Source: Methylobacter sp. S3L5C (lineage in GTDB: Bacteria; Pseudomonadota; Gammaproteobacteria; Methylococcales; Methylomonadaceae). From it: 64,000 nucleotides of DNA. The notes below the pieces were generated by a model. The model searched no databases, was not told the DNA's origin, and saw only the letters and a program-made list of their open reading frames with translations. Shown piece by piece: positions 19,097 through 28,662 of this stretch (position 1 is its first letter; each line of letters begins with the position of its first letter). A program made the position numbers and the translations under genes. The stretch covers positions 3,883,503 through 3,947,502 of the forward strand of contig NZ_CP076024.1 in NCBI RefSeq assembly GCF_022788635.1. The letters run 5' to 3'.

Positions 19097-20029
19097 ATGA
19101 GTGCTTTAATTTGCGGGTCTATGGCTTATGACACCATCATGGTATTTCATGATAAATTTAAAAATCATATCTTGCCGGAAAAAGTTCATATTCTAAACGT
19201 ATCATTTTTAGTCCCCGTCATGCGCCGTGAATATGGTGGTTGTGCGGGCAATATTGCCTACAATTTGAATTTACTTGGTGAAGAAGCCTTGGCCATGGCT
19301 ACCGTGGGACATGATTTTGAACCCTACAGCCAATGGATGAGCCAGAACGGTTTATCCAGTGAGTTTATTCATATTATGGATAATAACTATACCGGCCAAG
19401 CTTATATCACCACTGACGAAGATGGCAATCAGATTACTGCATTCCATCCTGGTGCAATGAGCTTTTCTCATGTCAACTCGGTTCCTGTCGACAGAGAAAT
19501 CGAGATAGGTATAGTATCCCCTGACGGCAAAGAAGGTATGCTACTTCATGCCGACCAGTTTGCCGAGTTGGATATACCCTTTGTGTTTGATCCCGGCCAA
19601 GGTATGCCCCTGTTTAATGGCGCAGAATTGCTTACATTTATTGATCAGGCAACCTGGGTGACTTTAAATGATTATGAATCCGAGTTAATGCAGGAACGCA
19701 CAGGATTATCCTTGGAGCAAATGGCAGAACGACTGGAAGCGTTGATTGTTACTCTGGGTAGTAAAGGTTCAAAAATTTATACCAAAGGCGAGTGCATCAC
19801 TATTCCCGCTGCAAAACCCTTAGCACTGCTTGATCCTACCGGCTGCGGCGACGCTTATCGTGCCGGCTTGCTTTATGGCCTGATGAATGAACTGGATTGG
19901 GACACTACCGGCAGAATCGCGTCATTGATGGGGGCCATTAAAATAGAACATCACGGTACCCAAAACCATACGCTAGATATGAGCGAATTCAAGCGACGCT
20001 ATCATGAAAATTTTGGTTGTTCGTTTTAA
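19097..20029 (+). CDS. PfkB-family sugar/nucleoside kinase
   Basis: 310 residues of the ribokinase fold. The N-terminal signature GGCAGNIAYNLNLLG and the C-terminal signature DPTGCGDAYRAGLLYG, with the catalytic Asp and anion hole, are intact. The overall pattern is close to proteins annotated as adenosine kinase or unspecified carbohydrate kinase; the substrate cannot be read from the sequence. It sits between dgkA and mazG with small gaps, and AGAGGA precedes the ATG. Confidence 0.85.
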   Translation: MSALICGSMAYDTIMVFHDKFKNHILPEKVHILNVSFLVPVMRREYGGCAGNIAYNLNLLGEEALAMATVGHDFEPYSQWMSQNGLSSEFIHIMDNNYTGQAYITTDEDGNQITAFHPGAMSFSHVNSVPVDREIEIGIVSPDGKEGMLLHADQFAELDIPFVFDPGQGMPLFNGAELLTFIDQATWVTLNDYESELMQERTGLSLEQMAERLEALIVTLGSKGSKIYTKGECITIPAAKPLALLDPTGCGDAYRAGLLYGLMNELDWDTTGRIASLMGAIKIEHHGTQNHTLDMSEFKRRYHENFGCSF

Positions 20030-20044
20030 TAGATTGAGCTTTCA

Positions 20045-20845
20045 ATGTTAAAAAATACCCAACAACTAATAGATCTTATGGCTCGCCTGCGTCGTCCGGA
20101 AGATGGCTGTGCCTGGGATATTAAACAAGACTTCACCAGCCTGATTCCTTACGTTATTGAAGAAGCCTACGAGGTCGTCGATGCCATTGAACGTAATGAT
20201 CTGGATGATTTACGCTCGGAATTAGGCGATCTTTTGCTACAGGTCGTTTTTCATTCCCAGATTGCCGATGAGCGTGGCTTGTTTACTTTTGAAGAGGTAT
20301 CAGCAGGTATCTGTGAAAAATTGATACGCAGGCACCCCCATGTGTTTTCTGATGCGGTTTTTAACACGGATGCCGAGCGCCACCAAGCTTGGGAACAAGC
20401 CAAGGCTATTGAGCGACAAGAGAAGAATAAAACAGCGACACCAGATAGCGTTTTATCCGGTGTCGCTGGCAGTCTTCCCGCGTTGATTGAATGTGAAAAA
20501 ATTCAGGACCGTGCTGCACAGCACGGATTTGACTGGCCCGATGTTCCGCCTGTTTTTGCCAAAGTATTAGAAGAACTGGAAGAAGTCAAAGAAGCATGGG
20601 AGTCGGGTGACCAGGCACATATACAGGAGGAAATCGGTGATTTATTACTGGTTGCTGTAAACCTGGCACGGCATTTAAACGTCAATCCTGAAATTGCTCT
20701 TAAAGAAAGTACCAAAAAATTCTCGAGACGCTTTCATTATATCGAACAACAGGTTGAAGCATCCGGGCGAAGTTTGCTTGATTGTGAGCTAATGGAATTG
20801 GATGCTTTCTGGAATGAGGCAAAGCTGGTTTTAAAAAAGAAATAA
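20045..20845 (+). CDS. mazG: MazG, nucleoside triphosphate pyrophosphohydrolase
   Basis: Hydrolyses NTPs and dNTPs to monophosphate and pyrophosphate, cleaning the pool and lowering ppGpp signalling in E. coli. 266 residues with two tandem MazG domains. Each carries the Mg-binding EExxE...ExxD pattern: EEAYEVVDAIE with ELGDLLLQ, and EELEEVKEAWE with EIGDLLL. Start ATG 16 bases after the kinase stop. Confidence 0.95.
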   Translation: MLKNTQQLIDLMARLRRPEDGCAWDIKQDFTSLIPYVIEEAYEVVDAIERNDLDDLRSELGDLLLQVVFHSQIADERGLFTFEEVSAGICEKLIRRHPHVFSDAVFNTDAERHQAWEQAKAIERQEKNKTATPDSVLSGVAGSLPALIECEKIQDRAAQHGFDWPDVPPVFAKVLEELEEVKEAWESGDQAHIQEEIGDLLLVAVNLARHLNVNPEIALKESTKKFSRRFHYIEQQVEASGRSLLDCELMELDAFWNEAKLVLKKK

Positions 20846-20852
20846 AGGCAAT

Positions 20853-20901
20853 CACCACGAAGACACGAAGAGCACGAAGGTTTTTCTTTGTGTCTTCGTA
20901 T
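20853..20901. repeat. CACGAAG-family repeat, copy 2
   Basis: CACCACGAAGACACGAAGAG and a further CACGAAGG, followed after a short loop by TTTGTGTCTTCGTA, giving a fold-back structure. It lies just after mazG and could act as its transcript end. Confidence 0.6.
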
Positions 20902-21006
20902 TTAAATAGTCAGGCTTTATGGTTTATGTTGATGGGATCGATACAATAACAGACGCTATCAGTAACAAACTTTGTAGATAAATTGGATTAAGAGTACTTA
21001 GGAATA

Positions 21007-22899
21007 ATGAGTAACGAATATAATGCGGCCGCAATAGAGGTTTTAAGTGGATTGGATCCGGTTCGAAAACGTCCCGGCATGTACACGGATACCACCAGGC
21101 CGAACCACTTGGTACAGGAAGTTGTTGATAACAGTGTTGATGAAGCGATGGCCGGTTACGCCAAAGCTATCGATGTGGTTTTGTATAAAGACGGTTCAGT
21201 ACTGGTCAGTGATGATGGTCGTGGTATGCCCGTTGATATTCATCCCGAGCAAGGTATCCCGGGCGTTGAAGTGATTCTTACCCAGTTACATGCCGGCGGC
21301 AAATTTTCCAATAAAAACTACCAGTTTTCTGGTGGCTTGCACGGTGTCGGCGTATCGGTTGTTAATGCGTTATCAGCGAAACTTGATATTGAAGTCAAGC
21401 GTAACGGCAAAGTTTATGGCATGAGCTATGCCGATGGTGAAAAGCAAACCGAATTAGCGGAAATCGGCACAGTAGGTCGCAATAACACGGGAACAACAGT
21501 TAAATTCTGGCCGAATGAAAAATACTTTGATTCCAATAAAATATCCGTTACCAAATTAAAGCACGTTTTACGCGCCAAAGCCGTTTTGTGTCCCGGCTTA
21601 AAAATAACCTTAAAGGTTGAGCAAAGCGACGAAGATTACGTTTGGTGTTACCAGAATGGTCTTAAAGAGTACTTACTGGATCGGATAGGCGACATTGACT
21701 TTTGCCCGGAACAGCCGTTTATGGGTAATATGGCTGCAAATCATGAGGCTGTCGAATGGGGTATCGTCTGGGCGCTTGAAAATCCGGCTGAAATACTTAA
21801 CGAAAGTTACGTTAATCTGGTGCCGACCGCGCAAGGTGGGACCCATGTTAACGGTTTGCGTGCAGGTTTGACCGAAGCCATGCGTGAATTTTGTAATATA
21901 CGTAATATATTGCCACGTGGCGTTAAAGTCGCACCGGAAGATGTATGGGAAAACTGCCATTTTGTCTTGTCCGTTAAATTGGAAGATCCCCAGTTTTCCG
22001 GCCAAACCAAAGAGCGGCTCAGTTCACGCGAATGTGTGGCGTTTGTTTCGGGTGTTGCTAAAGACAACTTTAGTCTTTGGTTAAATCAAAACCCGGCGGA
22101 AGGCGAAAAAATAGCTGAAATTATTATTTTTAGCGCCCAAAAAAGATTGCGATCCAATAAAAAAATTATCCGTAAAAGAATCACCTCAGGCCCTGCCCTA
22201 CCAGGAAAGCTGGCAGATTGCTCCGCTCAGGACATAACCAGAACGGAATTATTTCTGGTGGAAGGTGACTCTGCCGGTGGTTCAGCCAAACAAGCCCGTG
22301 AACGTGACTTTCAGGCCATTATGCCGTTGCGGGGCAAGATTCTTAATACCTGGGAAGTGGAATCCAGTCAGGTAATGGCTTCACAGGAAGTACATGATAT
22401 TGCGGTTGCTTTAGGCATAGAGCCAGGCTCCAGTGATTTGCAGAACCTGCGCTACGGTAAAGTCTGTATTTTGGCGGATGCTGATTCTGACGGTAATCAC
22501 ATTGCGACGTTAATCTGTGCCTTGTTTTATCAACACTTTAATGCGCTGGTTAAAGAGGGTCATGTATTTGTAGCGATGCCACCCTTATATCGGATTGATG
22601 TGGGTAAACGCGTCTTTTATGCTTTGGATGAAGCGGAACGCCAAGGTGTTTTGGATAGAATTAAAGCCGAAAAACTCAAAGGGCAAATCAACGTGCAGCG
22701 CTTCAAAGGCTTGGGAGAAATGAACCCCAGTCAGCTTCGGGAAACCACCATGAATCCCGATACCCGAAGACTGGTGCAATTAACCATTACTGAAGACGAC
22801 GATACCAGCGGACAACTGGATTTATTACTGGCCAAGAAACGTTCACAAGACCGAAAAATATGGCTGGAAACCAGAGGAAACCTGGCCGATATAGCTTGA
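21007..22899 (+). CDS. parE: ParE, topoisomerase IV subunit B
   Basis: ATPase subunit of topoisomerase IV, which decatenates daughter chromosomes. 630 residues, the usual ParE length and shorter than GyrB. It has the GHKL ATP site (VVDNSVDEAMAG, DDGRGMP, GGLHGVGVSVVNA), the transducer domain, and a TOPRIM domain with EGDSAGGSAKQ and DADSDGNHI. The C-terminal RFKGLGEMNP is conserved. It stands alone after the repeat at 20853. Confidence 0.95.
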   Translation: MSNEYNAAAIEVLSGLDPVRKRPGMYTDTTRPNHLVQEVVDNSVDEAMAGYAKAIDVVLYKDGSVLVSDDGRGMPVDIHPEQGIPGVEVILTQLHAGGKFSNKNYQFSGGLHGVGVSVVNALSAKLDIEVKRNGKVYGMSYADGEKQTELAEIGTVGRNNTGTTVKFWPNEKYFDSNKISVTKLKHVLRAKAVLCPGLKITLKVEQSDEDYVWCYQNGLKEYLLDRIGDIDFCPEQPFMGNMAANHEAVEWGIVWALENPAEILNESYVNLVPTAQGGTHVNGLRAGLTEAMREFCNIRNILPRGVKVAPEDVWENCHFVLSVKLEDPQFSGQTKERLSSRECVAFVSGVAKDNFSLWLNQNPAEGEKIAEIIIFSAQKRLRSNKKIIRKRITSGPALPGKLADCSAQDITRTELFLVEGDSAGGSAKQARERDFQAIMPLRGKILNTWEVESSQVMASQEVHDIAVALGIEPGSSDLQNLRYGKVCILADADSDGNHIATLICALFYQHFNALVKEGHVFVAMPPLYRIDVGKRVFYALDEAERQGVLDRIKAEKLKGQINVQRFKGLGEMNPSQLRETTMNPDTRRLVQLTITEDDDTSGQLDLLLAKKRSQDRKIWLETRGNLADIA

Positions 22900-23098
22900 A
22901 AAATCGCCTGATTGATAAGGACATCGGCCAGCGACGTCATAATGGCATCAACAAGGATAGATATTTGCTCCAGCAGTATTTATCCTTGCTGTCATTGAAA
23001 GTAAACGAAAATTCTGTACCGCTGGAATATATTCATTCTTGGATATCGCCTTATTTGTAAAGACTGGGGCAGAAAATTTTAACTGTTGAAGTCAAAAA

Positions 23099-23117
23099 CC
23101 TCCGGCAAAGCCGGAGG
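23099..23117. repeat. GC-rich hairpin, left of IS remnant
   Basis: Perfect stem CCTCCGGC-AAA-GCCGGAGG (8-3-8). The same architecture, with a different stem, occurs at 23690-23708 on the other side of the transposase remnant. Such hairpins mark the ends recognised by Y1 transposases of IS200/IS605 elements. It also lies 200 bases after parE and could help end that transcript. Confidence 0.55.
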
Positions 23118-23126
23118 CTTGAAAAT

Positions 23127-23641
23127 GTGAACCGCTCAAAGCGGATCAATAATTGCGCCACCTAAAGGTGACGATGCCTTAAAATAAATCGATTTGTTCT
23201 ATTCGTTTATCCTCTTCTTCTTGATGCCTGATATAGTTTCGTACAGTGACTTCATCCCTGCCCACTGTTGAAACATAATATCCTCTTGCCCAAAAACTTT
23301 GTCCGGTGAAATTCTTTCTTCGCCCCATAAAAGTTCGTGCAATGGATATAGCGCTTTTACCCTTAATAAAGCCAACAACCTATGATACTGAATATTTGGC
23401 TGTAATTGAGATTAGAATATGGACATGATCTGACATCAAATGTCCTTCCTCAATCTTGCATTACTTTTGCAAGGCTAAATCTTTAAGTATTGATCCCAGA
23501 TATTGCCTCAACTCCATAAAGGCTTTTTTCTATACTTTGGAATCCAGATTATATGGTATTTATATTCCCATTTTGTATGACTTAAACTCTCTACTGAATT
23601 CATCTTTTGTTTCCTTATCTTTTAAACTTTAAGCGGTTCAC
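23127..23641 (-). mobile_element. IS200/IS605-type element remnant
   Basis: 515-base unit bounded by a 15-base imperfect inverted repeat (left GTGAACCGCTCAAAG at 23127-23141, right complement at 23627-23641, 14 of 15 matching) and enclosing a broken Y1 transposase gene. Outside it on both sides is an 8-3-8 hairpin (23099, 23690), so the element may extend to about 23099-23708. No TnpB gene accompanies it. The transposase is frameshifted and stopped, so the copy is dead unless served in trans. Confidence 0.75.
23179..23603 (-). pseudogene. tnpA: Broken IS200-family Y1 transposase (TnpA)
   Basis: Starts MNSVESLSHTKWEYKYHIIW and IPKYRKKP, the typical IS200 TnpA beginning, then meets an in-frame stop (LWS-stop) and a frame change. 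The middle still shows EEGHLMSDHV with the HUH-type histidine region disturbed. The C-terminal part is intact in another frame: VVGFIKGKSAISIARTF, then GRRKNFTGQSFWARGYYVST with the catalytic tyrosine region, ending RIEQIDLF-stop at 23179. At least two lesions; no functional protein is expected. Confidence 0.85.
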
Positions 23642-23689
23642 AGATAGGGAGACTCTCGATGATTCCCGTAATTGTCAAACTTTATGAGT

Positions 23690-23708
23690 CCCCCAGCAAA
23701 GCTGGGGG
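23690..23708. repeat. GC-rich hairpin, right of IS remnant
   Basis: Perfect stem CCCCCAGC-AAA-GCTGGGGG (8-3-8), 15 bases beyond the sulP stop. Read on the plus strand it is followed by TTTACTTATTATTTTTT and so resembles a terminator; it may serve as a bidirectional stop between sulP and the IS remnant. Confidence 0.5.
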
Positions 23709-23723
23709 TTTACTTATTATTTT

Positions 23724-25451
23724 TTATGCCAGTTCTTTAATTGCATCTTCGGTATGGAAAAATACTTTCCCGGGCTTTAATTGGTTAAAAAAATCGGTTT
23801 TCTCAAGTTTATCCAGTACGGGGCCCTTCGCTTCTGATAAATGCAGTGTTATTCCTGATATTTGTAAGGCATGGTTTACATTTTCCAATGCCTCTAAAGC
23901 CGTAGCATCTATATCACTGACTGAGGTAAAAATTAGAATAATATGCTTAATATCGGCTTGCCGCTTCAATTCTGTGGTAATAAAGTTTTCAATGTAATTA
24001 ACATTGGCAAAGGTGATATTTTCATCGATACGCAGCAATAACAAGTGCTGCCAGGTTTCTACATTATGGCGTTTAATATTACGATAATGCCCTGTTTCAG
24101 GAATACGTCCAACGACTGCTATATGCGGCTGACTGGTCTTGCGTAAGTAACTGATAACGGTAAGAATAATACCTAAACTAATGCCTTCTTCAATACCCAG
24201 CACCAAAACACCTAACAGAGTTACAATTTCGGCCAAACCATCACCACGATCGTAGCGCCAGGTGTGAACAATACTGCCTAAACGCACTAAAGGTATAATG
24301 GCAACCAGAATAATGGCAGCCAATGCTGCCTTGGGAATATTTTCAAACCATGGGCTAAAAAAGATTACTGCCAACGCCAATATTCCGGCAGCAATCAGCA
24401 TCGCCATTTGGGTTCTGGCACCGGCTGAAAAATTGACCATGGTTCGACTAAAGCCACCTGCAACCGGCATACCGCCAGAAATAGCCGTAGCCAGATTAGC
24501 GACACCCAAGGCAATCAACTCCTGATTAGGACTGATTTTCTCGCCTCTGAGATTGGCAGTGACTTTAGCAATTGCGACACTTTCTACATAAGCAATTAAG
24601 GCAATAAAGGCAGCACCGGGAAATAACAAACGCCATTTTTCAAGATCAATAAAATCCAGGCTTAAAGCAGGAAAGCCGGCAGGAACCAAACCTACAACAG
24701 CCACTTTATTGTGCATCGTTAAACCAAAATAACTAACGACAACCGTCGCCAAAAGCACTGTTAACAAAGGGCCACATTTACTAATAGCCGTTACCAGAGG
24801 CAAACTGAACCCTGCTTTTTTAAGTAGCATAGTGAGTGGTTTTCCAAAAACTATCAACAACATGACTGCGGTCATCCCCAGTAACAAAGTCGTCGAATTA
24901 TAGCCCGACAAATAATCCCGGTAACAAATACCATCAAAACCACAAACAGGACTTTTTAAACCTAAGAACTGGGGTAATTGACTGCCTATAATCAAGAGAG
25001 AGGCACCGCTGGTAAAGCCGGTAAGTACAGGATGACTAATAAAATTAACCAGTCCCCCCATCCGGAAAAGAGCCATCAACAACATGATTAAGCCACTTTC
25101 GGCTGACAAAATTAATGCACTTTGCACAGGATTGCCCAGCGCACTAATCTCAGGCATGTTTAAGGTACTGGCAATCATAATAGCGGCAATTGACACCGGC
25201 CCTACCGATAAGGTTCGACTGGTACCGAACAAGGCATACAATACAGGCGGCAAAATACTGGCATAAAGCCCAAGTTGTGGCGGCAAGCCAGCCAAAATCG
25301 CGTAGGCAATACCTTGAGGAACCAGCAAGATAGCCGTAATAATACCAGCGAACAGATCGCCGTTAAAATCCTCACGGGTATAGGTTTTTAGCCAGCCCAC
25401 TAGAGGAAATAATGCCGCTAAGCGTGACAATCTGGTTGCTGAATCAGTCAT
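23724..25451 (-). CDS. SulP-family anion transporter with STAS domain
   Basis: Inner-membrane SLC26/SulP transporter for sulfate or another anion. 575 residues from the ATG at 25451 (MTDSATRLSRLAALFPLVGWL, the usual SulP beginning). The membrane domain of about 10-14 helices covers residues 30-430, with the signature GLPPQLGLYASILPPVLYALFG, and a C-terminal STAS domain follows (about 450-560, VSDIDATALEALE). A 45-residue upstream extension is open but lacks family similarity. It lies 400 bases after sqr on the same strand. A role in moving sulfite or sulfate from sulfide oxidation is inference; bicarbonate is another possible substrate. Confidence 0.85.
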   Translation of the reverse strand: MTDSATRLSRLAALFPLVGWLKTYTREDFNGDLFAGIITAILLVPQGIAYAILAGLPPQLGLYASILPPVLYALFGTSRTLSVGPVSIAAIMIASTLNMPEISALGNPVQSALILSAESGLIMLLMALFRMGGLVNFISHPVLTGFTSGASLLIIGSQLPQFLGLKSPVCGFDGICYRDYLSGYNSTTLLLGMTAVMLLIVFGKPLTMLLKKAGFSLPLVTAISKCGPLLTVLLATVVVSYFGLTMHNKVAVVGLVPAGFPALSLDFIDLEKWRLLFPGAAFIALIAYVESVAIAKVTANLRGEKISPNQELIALGVANLATAISGGMPVAGGFSRTMVNFSAGARTQMAMLIAAGILALAVIFFSPWFENIPKAALAAIILVAIIPLVRLGSIVHTWRYDRGDGLAEIVTLLGVLVLGIEEGISLGIILTVISYLRKTSQPHIAVVGRIPETGHYRNIKRHNVETWQHLLLLRIDENITFANVNYIENFITTELKRQADIKHIILIFTSVSDIDATALEALENVNHALQISGITLHLSEAKGPVLDKLEKTDFFNQLKPGKVFFHTEDAIKELA

Positions 25452-25686
25452 TGTGGTTGTTACCCTTGGATCACAAATTGAGGCATGAGAATGTATAGAG
25501 TTCTGAATTAAGTATGGGTGCCGTGCGCGCTTTAGTTTTCCAGGCGCGAACAGCACGCCTGGAAAATAATGTCGCTTGATTAACAAAGATCCCTATAGCT
25601 AGTCTTTCAGATGTTATCCGGGATAACGCTTTGCAAGCGAAAGCAACTTTAAAAGCATTATCAAAAAACAGGTTAAAAACACTATT

Positions 25687-25766
25687 CACCACGAAGACAC
25701 GAAGTACACGAAGAAAAACAATCGCTTTTATTGAGTGTATTGAACACTTCGTGTCCTTCGTGTCTT
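25687..25766. repeat. CACGAAG-family fold-back repeat, copy 3
   Basis: CACCACGAAGACACGAAG plus TACACGAAG, a 45-base loop, then CTTCGTGTCCTTCGTGTCTT. The two arms pair into a long hairpin in the 400-base gap between sqr and sulP, where it could attenuate read-through. The rest of the gap (25452-25852) shows no gene. Confidence 0.65.
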
Positions 25767-25852
25767 ACTGATGAGCGGTACAAGCGTGAGGACCCAATAA
25801 AGATAAAAGGTCAAAGTTAAACTGATTCGACTACACCTTGTATCTGTCCTAC

Positions 25853-27106
25853 TTATTCTTCTTTAGTAAAGCGTTTTGCATAGGATTCCAGATGCGGTAT
25901 ATCAATACGATAGCCTTTAAGCATTAAAGACCAGTACATCCAGGGAAAACCTATTTTTTTGCCAATCCACCAGATATACAAACTTTTTCGCGGGTCCAAC
26001 CAAGGAAAAGACGGGGTCACCTTACCGCCATAAGCAAATTCGGCCAACATAACGGTACTTAGTGAGGTGGTTAATGGACAAGAACCATAACCATCATATT
26101 TTTCCTCAACGGCTTTACCGTTGATAAGATGCAAAATATTATCAACCAAAATGGGCACCTGTTTTCTGACGGCAGCCGCTGTTTTGGCATTTGGCGTTGA
26201 TGTCGCATCACCCAAACCAAAAATATTGGCGTATTTGTTATGCTGCAACGTTCTGTCGTGAACATCCACCCAGCCTGCCGCATTCGCTAACGGGCTGTTT
26301 TTAATAAAATCGGGGGCGCTTTGCGGCGGCGTGACATGGATCATATCAAAGGCTTTAACGACTTGCTGCTTGTTGCCTTCTGCATCGGTCATCTCAAATG
26401 TGGCTGTTTTGGCAGGGCCATCGATAGCCACCAGATTATGATTAAAATTGGTTTTAATCCCATAACCCGCGACGACCTTATTTAAGGCTTTGGCAAAAAA
26501 AGGAATGCCAAACATGGCAGGACCGGCATTACAAAATTCAATGGTAAATTTATCCAAAAACCCTTTTTTACGAAATCTATCCGCAGCCAGATACATAATT
26601 TTTTGAGGTGCGCCGGCACATTTAATCGGCATCGGCGGCTGTGTAAATAGAGCGACTCCCGATTCAATGTTTTTAATACATTCCCAAGTGTATTCGGTCG
26701 TATCGGGTGAATAATTACTACAAACGTTATTTTTACCCAGCGTTTCTTTTAAGCCTGCAATTTTACCCCAGTCCAGTTGCAAACCGGGACAAACGACCAG
26801 GTAATCATAACTGATCGTTGCACCGGAACGTAAACTCACGGTATTGTTATCCGGCTGAAAAGTTTCTGCGTAATCTTTCAGCCAGGTAACGGTTGGATGA
26901 ATCAAATCCACTTCATTGCGGGTGGTTTGTTTTAAGGTATAAGCGCCGCCGCCAATAATGGTAAAACCTGGCTGGTAATAATGTTTTTCAGATGGCTCGA
27001 TAATGGCAATATCAATATCGGCATTTTGACGACGCATGTTATTGGCAACGGAAACGCCTGCTGCGCCGCCGCCGACAATCAAAATAGTATGGTGTTGTTG
27101 TGACAT
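25853..27106 (-). CDS. sqr: Type II sulfide:quinone oxidoreductase
   Basis: Membrane-associated flavoprotein that oxidises sulfide, passes electrons to quinone and hands sulfane sulfur to glutathione or another acceptor. 417 residues. It has the FAD dinucleotide motif VGGGAAGVSV at 11-20 and the two redox cysteines Cys163 (KCAGAPQK) and Cys343 (YDGYGSCPLTT). Their contexts are those of the mitochondrial-like type II enzymes, and the third cysteine of type I is not evident. A C-terminal amphipathic region (WWIGKKIGFPWMYWSLMLKG) fits membrane attachment. AGGAAG precedes the ATG. It is 118 bases after the persulfide dioxygenase fusion, presumably in one operon. Confidence 0.93.
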   Translation of the reverse strand: MSQQHHTILIVGGGAAGVSVANNMRRQNADIDIAIIEPSEKHYYQPGFTIIGGGAYTLKQTTRNEVDLIHPTVTWLKDYAETFQPDNNTVSLRSGATISYDYLVVCPGLQLDWGKIAGLKETLGKNNVCSNYSPDTTEYTWECIKNIESGVALFTQPPMPIKCAGAPQKIMYLAADRFRKKGFLDKFTIEFCNAGPAMFGIPFFAKALNKVVAGYGIKTNFNHNLVAIDGPAKTATFEMTDAEGNKQQVVKAFDMIHVTPPQSAPDFIKNSPLANAAGWVDVHDRTLQHNKYANIFGLGDATSTPNAKTAAAVRKQVPILVDNILHLINGKAVEEKYDGYGSCPLTTSLSTVMLAEFAYGGKVTPSFPWLDPRKSLYIWWIGKKIGFPWMYWSLMLKGYRIDIPHLESYAKRFTKEE

Positions 27107-27224
27107 GAACTCTTCCTGTTATTATTTATTTATAGTTTTAAGATGCAAGGCGCAAGGCGCACTATCTCCTTTTACGCACTTGACGTTAATTGTAAGAGTT
27201 ATCGCCCTTGCACCTTTAAGCAAT

Positions 27225-28313
27225 TTATGCTTTTTGCCAAGCCTCATAACCACCTGCCATTGACAGGACATTGTTATAACCCAATTGTTGCATGGTCTGC
27301 GCTGCCAATGCAGAACGCCCACCGGTACGGCAATAAATAAGTACGGCTTTGGATTTATCAACCAACTCAGGGCTATTACCAATCTTAAATTCCAGCACTC
27401 CACGTGGTAAAAGCAGCGCGTTATCAATATGACCCGCTTCATACTCGCTCTCTTCCCGCGTATCGACAACAACGATATTGCCTTCTGCCAGCAATTTTTT
27501 AGCCGTAGTTACACTCACTTCGGTAATCTGTTGTTTGGCTTGGGCTACCAAATCTTGAGGACTTATTTCATTGCGAACGGGACGCGAAGTCTCTCTTACC
27601 ATAATGGCATCCTGACGTTCATTTTCATCCAAACCGCAATAACGGTTGGCAGGTACTGCTTGATCGATTAGTCGTGGTTTTGGCAAATTTAAATTATTCA
27701 TTACGGCAATAAACTCTTCACGCGTTTTTCCGGCCAGACGTGGATTAGTTGTGCGTTCCTGCTTGATGCTACTAACCCAGTGCTCTTGATAATCATGACC
27801 CGGATAAACCAGTGTTTCATCAGGTAAAGTAAATAACCGTTGAGTAATGCAATCATAAAGCGCACCGGCATCACCACCCTGAAAATCGGTACGCCCACAA
27901 CCCCCTATCAATAAAGAGTCACCGGTAAAAATCCGGTCACGCCATAAAAAAGAAATACTACCGGGCGTATGGCCTGGCGTAGCAATTACTTTAATTTGCT
28001 CGTTAGCGCCTAATTTAAAAATATCGCCATCCTGAATTTGGACATCGGCAGTCTCTGCACCGCAAAGTTGGCTGACCGCTGTTTGTGCGCCCAAGCGTTG
28101 ACGCAGCAAGCCGCTTGCCGTTATATGATCGGCATGAACATGGCTTTCCAGCGTATATTTCAGCTGCAAACCATATGTTTCCAGCAAAGTGATATAGTCA
28201 TCAATATGCGTGTTGACAGGATCAATAAAAACCGCTTCTTTACTTATTGCATCAGCAATTAAATAAGTGTAAGTCCAGGTTTCTTTATCAAATAATTGTT
28301 TAAATATCATCAT
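27225..28313 (-). CDS. Persulfide dioxygenase-rhodanese fusion
   Basis: 362 residues in two domains. Residues 1-240 are an ETHE1-like non-haem-iron persulfide dioxygenase of the metallo-beta-lactamase fold: HVHADH at 58-63, His115 (TPGHTPGS), Asp132 and His173 (YPGHDYQ). Residues 260-362 are a rhodanese domain with Cys328 in the CRTGGR loop. Known fusions of this type oxidise glutathione persulfide to sulfite and move sulfur between sulfite, glutathione and thiosulfate. There are two adjacent ATGs; GGAG sits four bases from the first and seven from the second (28310), so the second may be used. It precedes sqr. Confidence 0.93.
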   Translation of the reverse strand: MMIFKQLFDKETWTYTYLIADAISKEAVFIDPVNTHIDDYITLLETYGLQLKYTLESHVHADHITASGLLRQRLGAQTAVSQLCGAETADVQIQDGDIFKLGANEQIKVIATPGHTPGSISFLWRDRIFTGDSLLIGGCGRTDFQGGDAGALYDCITQRLFTLPDETLVYPGHDYQEHWVSSIKQERTTNPRLAGKTREEFIAVMNNLNLPKPRLIDQAVPANRYCGLDENERQDAIMVRETSRPVRNEISPQDLVAQAKQQITEVSVTTAKKLLAEGNIVVVDTREESEYEAGHIDNALLLPRGVLEFKIGNSPELVDKSKAVLIYCRTGGRSALAAQTMQQLGYNNVLSMAGGYEAWQKA

Positions 28314-28440
28314 GTCTCTCCGATTTTTGTATGAAGAATTAATTAAGTATTACGCCTTTCACTCTGGATTACCAAAAGCCGGGACTGACAAAGGTAAAGC
28401 AGATTAATGCAATAATCTACGTAGTTGGTAGTTATTCACC

Positions 28441-28532
28441 TCCCCCCTTTGAAAAAGGGGGATTGAGAGGGGATTTATAATTTATCTAATAAAATCTCCC
28501 CTACCCCCTCTTTTTCTAAAGAGAGGGACTGA
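28441..28532. repeat. Fold-back repeat in the leader of the sulfide operon
   Basis: Left arm TCCCCCCTTTGAAAAAGGGG with GATTGAGAGGGGATTT pairs imperfectly with the right arm AAAATCTCCCCTACCCCCTC followed by TTTTTCTAAAGAGAGGGA. The result is a long imperfect hairpin of about 90 bases with A/T-rich centre, resembling widespread small non-coding repeats (MITE-like). It lies between the putative sigma54 promoter and the dioxygenase start. Confidence 0.65.
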
Positions 28533-28662
28533 ATAAATACCGTAGTTGTTACCCTTCATTTTAAGTAAGGTTGCCAAATAACGCACGACAATTTCGCTGA
28601 TATCTCAAAGGTTACCTTGCTTGTCTTTCATAATATCAATAGTACTGCCATGCAATGTACAT

